Shown here: positions 27,564 to 37,508 of the stretch, one piece after another
How the letters are laid out: each line of letters begins with the position of its first letter
How positions within the stretch are numbered: the first letter of the stretch is position 1
From: Hahella ganghwensis DSM 17046
GTDB lineage: Bacteria; Pseudomonadota; Gammaproteobacteria; Pseudomonadales; Oleiphilaceae
Direction of reading: 5' to 3'
Length of the DNA stretch: 42,216 nucleotides
NCBI RefSeq assembly: GCF_000376785.1
Contig: NZ_AQXX01000083.1
Coordinates: forward strand, 1-42,216
Made by a program: the position numbers and the translations under genes
The notes under the pieces: model-generated
Told to the model about the DNA's origin: nothing
Database searches by the model: none
Seen by the model: only the letters and a program-made list of their open reading frames with translations

Positions 27564-28598
27564 ATGGATATTACCGAGTTGCTCGCGTTCTCTGCCAAGC
27601 AGGGCGCTTCCGACTTGCACCTTTCCGCCGGCTTGCCACCTATGATCAGGGTGGACGGGGATGTCAGACGTATTAACCTCCCGCCCATGGAGCATAAAGA
27701 AGTTCATGCGCTGATATATGACATTATGAACGACAAGCAGCGTAAGGATTTTGAAGAGTTCCTGGAAACAGACTTCTCATTTGAGGTTCCCGGAGTTGCC
27801 CGTTTCCGTGTTAATGCTTTCAATCATAATCGTGGCGCTGGCGCTGTATTCCGGACCATCCCATCGAAGGTTTTGACCATGGAAGATTTGGGGATGGGGC
27901 AGGTCTTCAAGGACATCGCTCTGAAGCCCCGTGGTTTGATACTGGTTACCGGACCGACTGGTTCTGGTAAAAGTACCACTCTGGCGGCCATGATGGATTT
28001 CATCAACGACAGCCGTTATGACCACATCCTGACAATTGAAGATCCGATAGAATTTGTACACGAAAGTAAGAAGTGCCTGGTCAATCAGCGGGAAGTTCAC
28101 AGGGACACACTGGGGTTCAGTGAAGCTCTGCGGTCCGCTCTGCGGGAAGACCCTGATATTATCCTCGTGGGTGAGATGCGGGATCTTGAAACCATTCGAC
28201 TGGCTCTGACTGCCGCGGAAACCGGGCACCTTGTATTCGGAACCCTGCATACCACCTCTGCAGCGAAAACGATCGACCGGGTGGTGGATGTTTTTCCAGC
28301 GGAAGAAAAATCAATGGTTCGTTCCATGCTCTCGGAGTCATTGCAGGCTGTTGTCTCCCAGACCCTGTTGAAGAAAGTTGGCGGCGGCAGGGTTGCTGCA
28401 CATGAAATCATGATTGGTACGCCTGCGATTCGGAACCTGATCCGGGAAGACAAGGTTGCGCAGATGTATTCTGCCATTCAGACCGGTGCCGGAATTGGAA
28501 TGCAGACTCTGGACCAGTGTTTGTCCACTCTGTTGTCCAAAGGTCTGGTTAGTCGGGAAGCCGCTCGTGAGAAAGCCAAGATGCCGGAAAACTTCTGA
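27564..28598 (+). CDS. pilT: Type IV pilus retraction ATPase PilT
   Basis: The 344-residue hexameric ATPase pulls pilin subunits back into the membrane, powering twitching and DNA uptake. It has Walker A GPTGSGKST, Walker B ILVGEMRDLETI, the His box GTLHTTSAAKTIDR and the retraction motif AIRNLIRE near the C-terminus. GGGGA lies upstream of the ATG. It is followed by pilU after about 125 bp. Confidence 0.97.
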   Translation: MDITELLAFSAKQGASDLHLSAGLPPMIRVDGDVRRINLPPMEHKEVHALIYDIMNDKQRKDFEEFLETDFSFEVPGVARFRVNAFNHNRGAGAVFRTIPSKVLTMEDLGMGQVFKDIALKPRGLILVTGPTGSGKSTTLAAMMDFINDSRYDHILTIEDPIEFVHESKKCLVNQREVHRDTLGFSEALRSALREDPDIILVGEMRDLETIRLALTAAETGHLVFGTLHTTSAAKTIDRVVDVFPAEEKSMVRSMLSESLQAVVSQTLLKKVGGGRVAAHEIMIGTPAIRNLIREDKVAQMYSAIQTGAGIGMQTLDQCLSTLLSKGLVSREAAREKAKMPENF

Positions 28599-28722
28599 TA
28601 ATAAAGAAATAAGAAGTGAAAAGTTTTATTGATAGCTGAGGATGGATTAGAGCGACGTCATGCGGAATTACCGGAATATCGGAACCGCATAAGGACGCAT
28701 AATATAGCCATCAGGTGAAATT

Positions 28723-29850
28723 ATGGATTTTGATAAATTACTGAAAATCATGGTGGAAAAAGGGGCCTCCGACCTGTTTATAACAGCCGGGGTACCGCCT
28801 AGCATCAAGGTGCACGGGAAAATGATTCCGATCACCAAGTCGCCCCTGTCTCCTGAACAGACCCGTGAGACGGTCTATTCCATTATGACGGAAAAACAGC
28901 GGTCTGAATTTGAAGTCGCACACGAGTGTAACTTTGCAATCAGTGCGCGCGGGATTGGCCGTTTTCGGGTAAGTGCTTTTTTCCAGCGTAACCTCTGCGG
29001 AATGGTTTTGCGTCGGATTGAGACTAATATCCCCAAACTTGACGACCTGATGCTGCCGGAGATTATCAAAAAACTCTCCATGACCAAGCGCGGCCTGATC
29101 ATATTTGTCGGGGCGACCGGTACTGGTAAGTCTACCTCGCTGGCAGCCATGATCGGACACCGGAACAGGAATAGTAAGGGGCATATTATTTCGATTGAGG
29201 ACCCGATCGAATATATCCACCAGCATCAGGGTTGTATCATTACCCAACGTGAGGTGGGGCTGGATACTGAAAGTTTTGAAATAGCCCTGAAGAATACACT
29301 GCGGCAGGCTCCGGATGTCATCATGATTGGTGAGGTTCGTACAAGGGATACGATGGAACATGCGGTTACCTTCGCTGAGACCGGTCACTTGTGTCTGGCG
29401 ACTCTTCACGCGAACAACGCAAACCAGGCGCTGGACCGGATTATCAACTTCTATCCTCCTGAGCAACACAATCAGGTGTGGATGGATCTGTCCCTGAACC
29501 TTAAAGCCATTGTGGCTCAGCAATTGGTGCCCACGCCTGATGGTAAAGGACGCCGGGCGATTGTCGAAATCCTGATCAACTCACCTTTGGCTTCGGATCT
29601 GATTCGTAAAGCAGAAGTGCATAAACTGAAAGAGTTGATGACCAAGTCCGGTGAAATCGGGATGCAGACTTTTGATCAGGCGCTTTACAGAGCGTATGCA
29701 TCAGGAGAGATTACTTACGAAGATGCCTTGGCTCATGCGGACTCGGCCAACGACCTGAGACTGATGATCAAACTGGGCGCGGATTCGAACACCCAGAAAC
29801 TACAGGGCGCTGCTGATTCTCTGAGTCTCAGCGACGACGAAGGCTATTAA
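28723..29850 (+). CDS. pilU: PilT-dependent retraction ATPase PilU
   Basis: The 375-residue PilT paralogue has Walker A GATGTGKST, Walker B IMIGEVRTRDTMEHAV and the C-terminal extension after GEIGMQTFDQAL (about 40 extra residues) that marks PilU. It works together with PilT to raise retraction force. The spacing is 124 bp and AGGTGA lies before the ATG. A terminator follows directly. Confidence 0.95.
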   Translation: MDFDKLLKIMVEKGASDLFITAGVPPSIKVHGKMIPITKSPLSPEQTRETVYSIMTEKQRSEFEVAHECNFAISARGIGRFRVSAFFQRNLCGMVLRRIETNIPKLDDLMLPEIIKKLSMTKRGLIIFVGATGTGKSTSLAAMIGHRNRNSKGHIISIEDPIEYIHQHQGCIITQREVGLDTESFEIALKNTLRQAPDVIMIGEVRTRDTMEHAVTFAETGHLCLATLHANNANQALDRIINFYPPEQHNQVWMDLSLNLKAIVAQQLVPTPDGKGRRAIVEILINSPLASDLIRKAEVHKLKELMTKSGEIGMQTFDQALYRAYASGEITYEDALAHADSANDLRLMIKLGADSNTQKLQGAADSLSLSDDEGY

Positions 29851-29856
29851 GTTTGC

Positions 29857-29880
29857 AGGGCCGCTTTTTTGCGGCCCTTA
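29857..29880 (+). terminator. Terminator after pilU
   Basis: A perfect 8-bp stem (AGGGCCGC / GCGGCCCT) encloses a T6 loop, followed by TTATTCAATTT. It begins six bases after the pilU stop. A second hairpin near 29913-29933 (GGCGCAC / GTGCGCC) could serve the converging polA. Confidence 0.75.
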
Positions 29881-29948
29881 TTCAATTTCAGGATAGCGAT
29901 TAGCCTGGGAAGGGGCGCACTTATGATGTGCGCCTGACTAGAGGTCTC

Positions 29949-32690
29949 CTAGTGCGCCTCGTCCCAGTTATTTCCGATACCGGCTTCTACCAGCAAGGGA
30001 ACATCCAGTTCAGCGGCTGAGGACATCAGTTCCTCCAGATGCTTCGCGACATCTTTTGCAACTTCTTCTTTCACTTCCAGAATCAACTCATCGTGGACCT
30101 GCATGATCATTGTGGCATCCGGCTTTTCAGTACGGAGCCATTCATCCACCCGGATCATTGCCCTTTTTATGATGTCAGCGGCAGTCCCTTGCATTGGTGC
30201 GTTGATCGCGGTGCGTTCGGCCGCCTGCTGCAAGCCTTTATGCTTGGCATTGATATCCGGCAGGTACAGGCGTCGACCAAAATGCGTCTCAACATAACCG
30301 TTTTCATGGGCTTCCGTACGAATTCGGTTCATGTATTCCTTAACACCAGGGTAGCGTTCAAAGTATTTATCGATATAACCCTGGGCGACTCCTCTCTCTA
30401 CGTTGATCTGGCGGGCAAGGCCAAAGGCAGACATTCCGTAGATCAGGCCGAAATTAATGGCTTTGGCGCTGCGGCGTTGATCTGACGTGACGTCTTCCAG
30501 GGCAACGTTGAATACTTCTGCCGCTGTGGCTTTGTGAACGTCCAGCCCTTCTGAGAAGGCCTTCAGTAACCCCTTGTCACCACTGAGGTGTGCCATGATA
30601 CGAAGTTCAATCTGGCTGTAGTCAGCGGAAATCAGTTTGTACCCGGGTGGTGCAATAAACGCTTGCCGAATGCGACGCCCTTGCTCATTGCGCACAGGAA
30701 TATTCTGTAAATTGGGCTCAGTGGAAGACAGTCGACCGGTGGCCGCCACTGCCTGATGATAGGATGTATGAACCCGTCCTGTCCGGGGATTGATCATCTC
30801 TGGGAGCCTGTCAGTGTAGGTGGACTTCAGTTTGGACAGACCCCGGTACTCCAGCAATACCTTGGGCAATTCATAACGTTCCGCGAGTTCCTGCAAGACA
30901 GGCTCTGCGGTAGAAGGCTGGCCTTTTGGGGTCTTTTTAATGACATCGAACCCCAGTTTCTCATAGAAGATGGTCTGGAGCTGCTTGGGCGAGCCCAGAT
31001 TGAAGCGTTCTCCGGCCATGTCGTAAGCCTGCTCTTCCAGCTCAAGCATACGTTCCGCCAATTGCTGGCTGTGTACTTTCAGGCGTTGGCTGTCGATCAG
31101 GGCTCCATAGTGCTCCATGCGAGTGAGAACAGGCACCAGGGGCAGTTCAATGTCTTTGTAGACCTGTTCCAGTTGACCGATCTTCTGGAGCTGAGGATAG
31201 ATGGTTTCGTGTAATCGAAGTGTGATGTCCGCATCTTCAGCAGCATAGGGGCCAGCTTGATCCAACGAGATCTGGTTGAATGTCAGCTGTTTGCTGCCTT
31301 TGCCGGCAATATCTTCAAAGTGGATCGTTTCATGATCCAGGTATTTGAGGGCCAGGGTGTCCATATCGTGACGGTTGGCCACTGAGTTGAGGACATAGGA
31401 TTCCAACATGGTGTCATGCTCAATACCCTGCAGCTCGATGTCATAGTTCCTCAGGACATGGGCATCATATTTTAAATTCTGACCTACCTTTTTCATCTTC
31501 GGATCGGTCAGCAGTGGGCGTAGCTGCTCCAGAACCCAGTCCCTTGAAAGTTGCTCTGGTGCATCCATGTAATCATGAGCAACAGGAACATAGGCCGCCT
31601 GACCTGACTCAATGCTGAAACTGACACCGACTATTTCCGCTTCCATATAATTGAGGCTGGTGGTTTCAGTATCGAAAGCAAAGAGTTCAGCTGACTGAAG
31701 GCGTTCTAGCCATTGATTGAAGTCTTCTTCGGTGAGGACAGTCTGGTAGTCTGCTTTGACAGCTTCTTTCTTCGTACCTCGTTCACTATTCTCACTACTT
31801 TCTGGTGGGGCAGCTTCAGGTGCGGTTCCGGATTCAAGTTCCCGAATCCAGTTCTTGAACTCGTATTCCTTGTAGAGTTTTAGCAATGATTCGCTATTGG
31901 CTTCTTTGGGTTGAATATCTTCCAGGTTTTCAGGCAAATCCACATCAAGCTTAATAGTGGCCAGTTCCTTGGACATGGGTAACTGATCCAGACTGTTGCG
32001 GAGGTTTTCGCCAATCTTGCCTTTGACTGAGTCAGCCTGCTCCATGATGGTGGCCAGAGGGCCGATTTCGTTCAGCCATTTAACGGCTGTTTTGGGGCCA
32101 CATTTAGGTACGCCGGGAATGTTATCCACGGTATCACCGATCAAGGCCAGATAATCGATAATCAGCTCCGGAGGTACGCCGAATTTTTCAACGACGCCTT
32201 CCCGGTTCATAAAGGTTTCAGTCATAGTGTTGATCAGGGATACGTGATCACTGACCAGTTGAGCCATATCCTTATCGCCGGTGGAAATGATCGTCTCCAA
32301 CCCCTTCTCTGTGGCTTCCTGGGCCAGAGTACCGATAACATCATCGGCTTCGACTCCCTCTACAACGAGGAGCGGCAATCCCATGGCCTGGACAATCTCG
32401 TGAATTGGTGCGATCTGGCAGGCCAGATCCTCAGGCATAGGAGGACGATTTGCCTTATATTCAGGATACATGTCGTGCCGGAATGTTTTTCCTTTCGCAT
32501 CAAAAATCACCACGACTTTGCTCTGTGGGTAGTCCTGCTGCAACCTCCGCAGCATGCTGATCACTCCGCGGATCGCACCGGTTGGGTGTGACTTGCTGGA
32601 AGTCAGTTTAGGGAGCGCATGATAGGCGCGGAAGAGGTATGAAGAACCATCCACCAGAATGATGGGGGCGGTCGAAGTGTCTTTACTCAT
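29949..32690 (-). CDS. polA: DNA polymerase I
   Basis: The 913-residue protein has all three domains: the 5' nuclease (about 1-300, VDGSSYLFRAYHALP), the 3'-5' exonuclease (FAFDTETTSLN, NLKYDAHVL, AAEDADITLRL, acidic residues intact) and the polymerase (SADYSQIELRIMA, RRSAKAINFGLIYGMS, MQVHDELILEV). It fills gaps and removes primers in replication and repair. The ATG has no purine-rich ribosome binding site; the bases before it read CCTCCT on the coding strand. It is divergent from the DUF2782 gene. Confidence 0.97.
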   Translation of the reverse strand: MSKDTSTAPIILVDGSSYLFRAYHALPKLTSSKSHPTGAIRGVISMLRRLQQDYPQSKVVVIFDAKGKTFRHDMYPEYKANRPPMPEDLACQIAPIHEIVQAMGLPLLVVEGVEADDVIGTLAQEATEKGLETIISTGDKDMAQLVSDHVSLINTMTETFMNREGVVEKFGVPPELIIDYLALIGDTVDNIPGVPKCGPKTAVKWLNEIGPLATIMEQADSVKGKIGENLRNSLDQLPMSKELATIKLDVDLPENLEDIQPKEANSESLLKLYKEYEFKNWIRELESGTAPEAAPPESSENSERGTKKEAVKADYQTVLTEEDFNQWLERLQSAELFAFDTETTSLNYMEAEIVGVSFSIESGQAAYVPVAHDYMDAPEQLSRDWVLEQLRPLLTDPKMKKVGQNLKYDAHVLRNYDIELQGIEHDTMLESYVLNSVANRHDMDTLALKYLDHETIHFEDIAGKGSKQLTFNQISLDQAGPYAAEDADITLRLHETIYPQLQKIGQLEQVYKDIELPLVPVLTRMEHYGALIDSQRLKVHSQQLAERMLELEEQAYDMAGERFNLGSPKQLQTIFYEKLGFDVIKKTPKGQPSTAEPVLQELAERYELPKVLLEYRGLSKLKSTYTDRLPEMINPRTGRVHTSYHQAVAATGRLSSTEPNLQNIPVRNEQGRRIRQAFIAPPGYKLISADYSQIELRIMAHLSGDKGLLKAFSEGLDVHKATAAEVFNVALEDVTSDQRRSAKAINFGLIYGMSAFGLARQINVERGVAQGYIDKYFERYPGVKEYMNRIRTEAHENGYVETHFGRRLYLPDINAKHKGLQQAAERTAINAPMQGTAADIIKRAMIRVDEWLRTEKPDATMIMQVHDELILEVKEEVAKDVAKHLEELMSSAAELDVPLLVEAGIGNNWDEAH

Positions 32691-32801
32691 AGGAGGTACT
32701 GGTTTCTAATGTCAGAAGATAATGTGGATGGCTCGAACCGGAACTGAATAAAGATTGCTCAGTACGCGATGGTTGGGCCAAGGCTGTGAGGAAGATTACC
32801 A

Positions 32802-33074
32802 ATGTCGTTTGTGATTCGTAAAGTTTGTATTGTCCTATTGATGGCGTTGTTGGGTACAGGGTTGTCGTGGGCGGAAGAGGAGCCTGATATACAAATACGC
32901 TATGGTGAGGACAAAACCGTCTACGAATATCGGGTAAACGGGCAATTGGTCGAAATCAAGGTTGTGCCGAAGATCGGTCCGGCTTACTATCTCGTCCCCG
33001 TCGATGGCGGCGGATTCGAGCGTTCGGACTCATCTACAGTGGTCGTTCCGAGTTGGAAGCTGTTGGAGTGGTAG
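32802..33074 (+). CDS. DUF2782 small exported protein
   Basis: The 90-residue protein has a signal peptide ending in GLSWA, then EEEPDIQIRYGEDKTVYEYRVNG and a conserved IEIKVVPKIGPAYYLVPVDG-like stretch (here VEIKVVPKIG), the hallmark of DUF2782. Such genes typically sit between polA and thrB in pseudomonads, as here. GAGGAAG precedes the ATG. Function is unknown; the periplasm is the likely location. Confidence 0.88.
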   Translation: MSFVIRKVCIVLLMALLGTGLSWAEEEPDIQIRYGEDKTVYEYRVNGQLVEIKVVPKIGPAYYLVPVDGGGFERSDSSTVVVPSWKLLEW

Positions 33075-33119
33075 CCGGAACGTAGTAAGACAGAATTGGT
33101 TTGATGTGAAAAGGTTGGT

Positions 33120-34088
33120 ATGGCGGTTTTTACCAAAGTCAGTGAAGAGCAGCTGCATTCTCTATTGGAGAGATATTTTGTAAATCCCGAAATTCGATTG
33201 TTTGAAGGGATTTCTGCCGGCATTGAAAACACCAACTACTTCGTTGATGTACAGGATGAATCCGGTTTTAGCCGCTGGGTTTTGACTCTGTTTGAAATGG
33301 TAACCCCGGAAGAACTGCCCATATTTGTTGCTTTGACTCAACAGTTGGCTGCAGCAGGTGTTCCTGTGCCGGCTGCGCTGGCCGATCATGACGGCCAATC
33401 AATTCAAAATATTGCCGGAAAACTTTGCATACTGGTTCCCAGGGTGACCGGTCGGCAATTGGAAGATCCCTCAGTAGAGCAATGCCGTCGCGTTGGCCGT
33501 TTGATTGCCGAGTTGCATTTGGCAGCAAAAAATATTGGTGAATACCGAGCGGTAGTTCGGAATCAGGCCTGGCTTGAAGATCATGAGAAGGCTCTCGAAG
33601 GACATATGCCACAGAATGATGCTGCTTTGTTAAAGGGTGAAATTCAGTATCATCATGATGACCGAAGTAATTGGGGGGATTCGCCGAAAGGTTGGATCCA
33701 TGGGGACCTGTTTGTAGACAATATTTTGTTTGATGCAGAGCAGGTCAGCGGCATTATCGACTTTTATCATGCCTGTCATGATTATTGGTTAATGGATCTG
33801 GCAGTTGCCTGTAATGACTGGTGTTACGCCCTTGGTCAGGGGTATCAACAGCAGAAATTGGCGGCGTTTGTTGAAGGTTATGACTCGGTAAGACCATTGA
33901 CAGACTCAGAGAAAAAGCAATGGTCATCGGCATTGCGCCTGGCGGCGCTTCGTTTCTGGATATCTCGCCTGATCAGTCTTCATGGTGGCGGCTATCAAAG
34001 TCAGGCAGAACAAGGTGAAGTGTTCAAGAACCCTGATGAAATGAAAGAAAAACTTCTGGCAGCCTGTAAGCAGAGTTGTCCTGTTTAG
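33120..34088 (+). CDS. thrB: Homoserine kinase (APH-fold type)
   Basis: The 322-residue protein phosphorylates homoserine on the way to threonine. It is the aminoglycoside-phosphotransferase-fold ThrB found in pseudomonads, not the GHMP kinase of E. coli. The catalytic loop is WIHGDLFVDNILFD and the metal-binding segment GIIDFYHACHDYWLMDLA. The start MAVFTKVSEEQLHSLL is typical of the family. It lies 45 bp after the DUF2782 gene, likely in one operon. Confidence 0.95.
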   Translation: MAVFTKVSEEQLHSLLERYFVNPEIRLFEGISAGIENTNYFVDVQDESGFSRWVLTLFEMVTPEELPIFVALTQQLAAAGVPVPAALADHDGQSIQNIAGKLCILVPRVTGRQLEDPSVEQCRRVGRLIAELHLAAKNIGEYRAVVRNQAWLEDHEKALEGHMPQNDAALLKGEIQYHHDDRSNWGDSPKGWIHGDLFVDNILFDAEQVSGIIDFYHACHDYWLMDLAVACNDWCYALGQGYQQQKLAAFVEGYDSVRPLTDSEKKQWSSALRLAALRFWISRLISLHGGGYQSQAEQGEVFKNPDEMKEKLLAACKQSCPV

Positions 34089-34106
34089 GCGGCTCTTTTG
34101 GTTTGA

Positions 34107-35384
34107 TTATATTTTGACCAGGGTGACCGTCAGTATTCCGGAAAGGGCGACCACAATCATGGCGCCCAACACTCTACCTCCTAATCCCGTTTTCCCTACC
34201 GACCAGGCTAACCCGCCTTTTACCAGAGAATTGGCGATCGCGGCGATCAATATTCCCCAAGAGGCGGCACTTACTGTCAGTCCATCGGCGGCTTTGCTCA
34301 TTCGGGCGAGAGTGAGACTAATGGCATCGACATCTGTCAGTCCCGACAACGCCGATAGAATGTAAACTCCTTGATTGCCAAAAGTGTCACGCAGGGCATG
34401 TGACAGCAAGAGAATCAGTAGCAGGATGATGCCGAATAATAGGGCTGATGTGAGCTCCAGGGGGTTCTGCTTTAACGAAGGCTGGGCGACTTGAACCTGT
34501 GTCTGGCGACTCCAGAATATGAAGGCAGGTATGTAAGTGAACACTCCCATTACAGCCAGAATCGGCAATAGCTGCCAGGCCAGAGCAGAATTAACGACAT
34601 AAAGAATAAACCAGAGCCGAGGGAACATTGTGGCACAGGCGATCAATATTCCTGCGGCCAGAAGCCGGTTTAATTCTGGATTCCGTCGTGCCAGTCTGGA
34701 AAAGTGAAGGGTCAGGGCGGTGGATGAACTCAATCCGGCAAAAAGTCCGGTGATAAGCACACCGCGAGTAGCCCCACCAATCTTGATGGCGAAATATCCG
34801 GCAAAGGAAATACTGCTGACCAGCACCACCATCCACCAGATTTCATAGGGGTTCAGGGCATTCCATGGACCATAGCCTTCATTGGGAAGTATCGGCAGCA
34901 TGACCAGGGTGATGACCAGCAATTTCAATCCGGCATCAAGTTCTTCATCACGAATTTTCTTCAGCAGACCATGCATCTCTGCTTTCATATCCAGCAGAAA
35001 GGTGGTAACAACGGCGCAAATGGCTGCAACGGTAAAATATTCCAGCATGGCCAGAGCGCCGAAGACGAATGTCAGCTGGCTGGCCATCAGGCTGGTAATA
35101 CTCATATCGAGCTTGGTTCTCTGGCTGCTGATATAGGCGGACACCAAGACAATGGTCAAGGAGACGTAGGCGACTCCGAGCATCCAGAATCCAATTAACT
35201 CGCCAAGCCAGGTACTCAGAGCTCCCAGCAGGGCGATCAGTGTATAGGTTCGCACCCCGGCAACTCGAAAGCCGGGTTCCAGTTCTCTTTTGACCCATCC
35301 TCGCTGAATCCCGACGATCAGTCCGAGCATGCTGGCCACAAACAGGTGGGGGAGTGGGCTGTAGTCGTTCAGAAAATCAGGCAT
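34107..35384 (-). CDS. MgtC/SapB-like DUF4010 membrane protein
   Basis: The 425-residue protein begins with an MgtC-type N-terminal membrane domain (FVASMLGLIVGIQRGW, then VRTYTLIALLGALSTWL) and continues with a DUF4010 permease-like domain of about eight more helices (TRGVLITGLFAGLSSSTAL, LTDVDAISLTLARM). Related proteins are linked to magnesium homeostasis or transport without firm proof. It converges with thrB; the stops are 18 bp apart. Confidence 0.85.
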   Translation of the reverse strand: MPDFLNDYSPLPHLFVASMLGLIVGIQRGWVKRELEPGFRVAGVRTYTLIALLGALSTWLGELIGFWMLGVAYVSLTIVLVSAYISSQRTKLDMSITSLMASQLTFVFGALAMLEYFTVAAICAVVTTFLLDMKAEMHGLLKKIRDEELDAGLKLLVITLVMLPILPNEGYGPWNALNPYEIWWMVVLVSSISFAGYFAIKIGGATRGVLITGLFAGLSSSTALTLHFSRLARRNPELNRLLAAGILIACATMFPRLWFILYVVNSALAWQLLPILAVMGVFTYIPAFIFWSRQTQVQVAQPSLKQNPLELTSALLFGIILLLILLLSHALRDTFGNQGVYILSALSGLTDVDAISLTLARMSKAADGLTVSAASWGILIAAIANSLVKGGLAWSVGKTGLGGRVLGAMIVVALSGILTVTLVKI

Positions 35385-35576
35385 CTATCAATTCCATGAA
35401 GTTGTTCCCATGTTAATACACCCTGTTACTTATCTATTTGTTGGATATTGTTTTTTAGTGACTTTTAACCACACGCTTTAGTATGAATATTCTAATTTTA
35501 GTACGTATTGTGGACCGATGAAAAAGCAAGAACCGTTTAGGTTCAAAGTCATCGTTGACCATGGTAGGAGACCAAA

Positions 35577-35930
35577 ATGAGCAAACTGAAGTCTTATCAA
35601 GAACAAGTGCAACAAGCTGTAGAGAAAGGCATTAAAAGCTTCGAAGAGCAACATCGCGCACTGGCTGCCAAGCCGTTTGACTATGCAGAGAAGCTGGAAG
35701 AAGAAGCTAAAGCGTTTTCTATTAAGTCCGTTCGTGAAATTCATGACAAAGCACTGGACACTGTTTATAGCAAGTTGAATGAATGGAACAAGCTGGTAAG
35801 TGATTACACTTCCGGGTTGGTTTCAAAACTTGAACCAGAAGAAGAGAAAAAAGCGCCTGCCAAGAAAAAACCAGCAGCGAAGAAAGCCCCCGCTAAAACT
35901 GCAGCAAAAACAGCAGAAGCGGCAGCCTAA
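35577..35930 (+). CDS. Phasin-like protein with lysine/alanine-rich tail
   Basis: The 117-residue protein has a helical phasin-type part (about 1-85, SYQEQVQQAVEKGIKSFEEQHRALAAKPFDYAEKL) and a basic tail of KKPAAKKAPAKTAAK-type repeats (about 88-117), as in PhaF or AlgP/histone H1-like tails. Phasins coat polyhydroxyalkanoate granules, and PhaF-type tails bind DNA so that granules segregate with the nucleoid. No PHA synthase gene is in the window, so granule binding is inferred. AGGAG precedes the ATG. Confidence 0.75.
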   Translation: MSKLKSYQEQVQQAVEKGIKSFEEQHRALAAKPFDYAEKLEEEAKAFSIKSVREIHDKALDTVYSKLNEWNKLVSDYTSGLVSKLEPEEEKKAPAKKKPAAKKAPAKTAAKTAEAAA

Positions 35931-35950
35931 GTCGAAAAGGCTCTCAAAAA

Positions 35951-35974
35951 GGGCGCCAGAGGCGCTCTTTTTTT
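35951..35974 (+). terminator. Terminator after phasin-like gene
   Basis: A 7-bp stem with one G-U pair (GGGCGCC / GGCGCTC), AGA loop and a run of T follows the stop by about 20 bp. Confidence 0.85.
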
Positions 35975-36014
35975 ATGCCTGTAAGAGGGCAGGGGCGAGA
36001 AAAGGATCAGGATG

Positions 36015-36659
36015 CTACTGATGTATTTTTTTCATCAGGTACTCAAGACGTTCGATTTGTTCGCCGAATTCCCTGATAATGTCGTCCCGGTCAGATTGGT
36101 GACTATCAATTTCATTCTCAAGGGTGCTGTTTTGCTCGCTTAAGCGGCTGATTTCCTGGAGAATCTGCTCCGGGACTTTATGACCCGCGCGTTCCGCGTC
36201 TGCTGCCTTGGACTCCAATTCGACGATCTTTTTCGTGTTGGCTTCTATGTTGTTCTGCTTCAGATTGATCAGTGCATCCAATTCCTGTAGACGACGGTCC
36301 CGGGCCCGTCTCGCGTCATCCGGGTGGCTGTATAGTCTTAGCAGGGTACGGTCTGTCTCCTCTTGCTGACGGGCCAGCTCTTCCTGGCGAGCCTTTTCTT
36401 TTTCCAGGCGCTCCTGCTCGGCAAGTTGCTCAGGAGTTAAAGCGGGGGGGATATCCTTTACCACACGACCAAAGGTGTCGACGATCTGATATCCCTTGCG
36501 GGCATATTCAGGCGGAATGGAAGTACCGAGAACGAGCACGCCGTTGTCATCACGGTATCGGTAGAGAAGTGTCTTGGCATCAACCAGTTCAGAAATGCAT
36601 AGAAAGCAGGTGAGCAGGCAAGTCAGTGAAGCGGTTTTGATGGAAAAAGATAACGTCAT
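36015..36659 (-). CDS. DUF4124-like exported coiled-coil protein
   Basis: The 214-residue protein begins MTLSFSIKTASLTCLL with a signal peptide ending near VDA. A short beta domain (KTLLYRYRDDNGVLVLGTSIPPEYARKGYQIVD) of DUF4124 type follows, then a long coiled coil (about 75-210) rich in E, R, Q and L. The ATG at 36659 is chosen for the signal peptide; the in-frame upstream extension looks non-coding. Periplasmic location is predicted; the partner is unknown. Confidence 0.75.
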   Translation of the reverse strand: MTLSFSIKTASLTCLLTCFLCISELVDAKTLLYRYRDDNGVLVLGTSIPPEYARKGYQIVDTFGRVVKDIPPALTPEQLAEQERLEKEKARQEELARQQEETDRTLLRLYSHPDDARRARDRRLQELDALINLKQNNIEANTKKIVELESKAADAERAGHKVPEQILQEISRLSEQNSTLENEIDSHQSDRDDIIREFGEQIERLEYLMKKIHQ

Positions 36660-36720
36660 GGTGTTTGTCGGCCATTTTAGAGACTTCAATCTGGCCTGAT
36701 AGTTAGTGATACAGAGTAGT

Positions 36721-37500
36721 ATGAGCCAGCTTATTGTAATGTATCTAATGTTATTCGTTATTTCCCTGCTTGCCAACGGACTTTCTGCTCTTGCCGGTGG
36801 CGGGGCTGGATTGTTACAGCTGCCGGTGCTGCTTTTTCTGGGGCTTGAATTCGCTCCAGCTCTTGCCACACACAAAATTGCCAGCGTTGCACTGGGGGTT
36901 GGTGCGACATACCGTCATATGCGAGAAAAAAATATATCGTTGAATTTTTCTCTGTATATGTTGGCTGCGGGATTGCCCGGAGTCGTGCTGGGAGCCAATG
37001 TGATCCTTCAGGTGCCTGATCGGTGGGCGCAGGGCGTATTGGGGTGTTTTACCCTGGGACTGGGCGTTTATTCGATGGTTTCGCCACAGCTGGGAATGTC
37101 GGAGCAGGACCGGAGGCGGAATGTTTTAGGGTATCTTTCAGGTGCATTGGGCCTGTTTTTTATAGGGATTCTGAACGGCTCAATTACCTCTGGTACAGGT
37201 TTGTTTGTCACAATCTGGCTGGTCGTTTGGTTTGGACTCAGCTATAAGCTCGCTGTGGCATACACGTTGATTCTGGTGGGAATGTTCTGGAATGGTACAG
37301 GTGCGCTGGTGCTGGCCATGCAGGCTCCAGTCAAGTGGGATTGGTTGCCAATGTTGATACTTGGAGCGCTTGCCGGTGGCTATTTGGGGGCTCACTGGTC
37401 TATTGCTAAAGGTAATAAACTTGTTAAACGATGCTTCGAGGTGTTGACCATAGTGGTAGGATTGAGTTTACTGTGGCGGGCTGTGTGCCTGCCACAGTAG
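36721..37500 (+). CDS. TauE/SafE-family membrane permease
   Basis: The 259-residue integral membrane protein has about eight hydrophobic segments, two related halves, and the glycine-rich motif LSALAGGGAGLLQLPVLLFLG after the first helix with its counterpart GSITSGTGLFVTIWLV in the second half. The family moves sulfonates, sulfite or sulfoacetate-type anions across the inner membrane; the substrate here is unknown. ATG at 36721 is preferred over an in-frame GTG at 36706. Confidence 0.9.
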   Translation: MSQLIVMYLMLFVISLLANGLSALAGGGAGLLQLPVLLFLGLEFAPALATHKIASVALGVGATYRHMREKNISLNFSLYMLAAGLPGVVLGANVILQVPDRWAQGVLGCFTLGLGVYSMVSPQLGMSEQDRRRNVLGYLSGALGLFFIGILNGSITSGTGLFVTIWLVVWFGLSYKLAVAYTLILVGMFWNGTGALVLAMQAPVKWDWLPMLILGALAGGYLGAHWSIAKGNKLVKRCFEVLTIVVGLSLLWRAVCLPQ

Positions 37501-37508
37501 TACGTCTG

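Noticed and set aside
32691-32745. Plus-strand AGGAGG followed by an 11-codon frame starting at 32709
   Set aside because: The spacing is long, the peptide is not leader-like, and the motif is simply the complement of the bases before polA.
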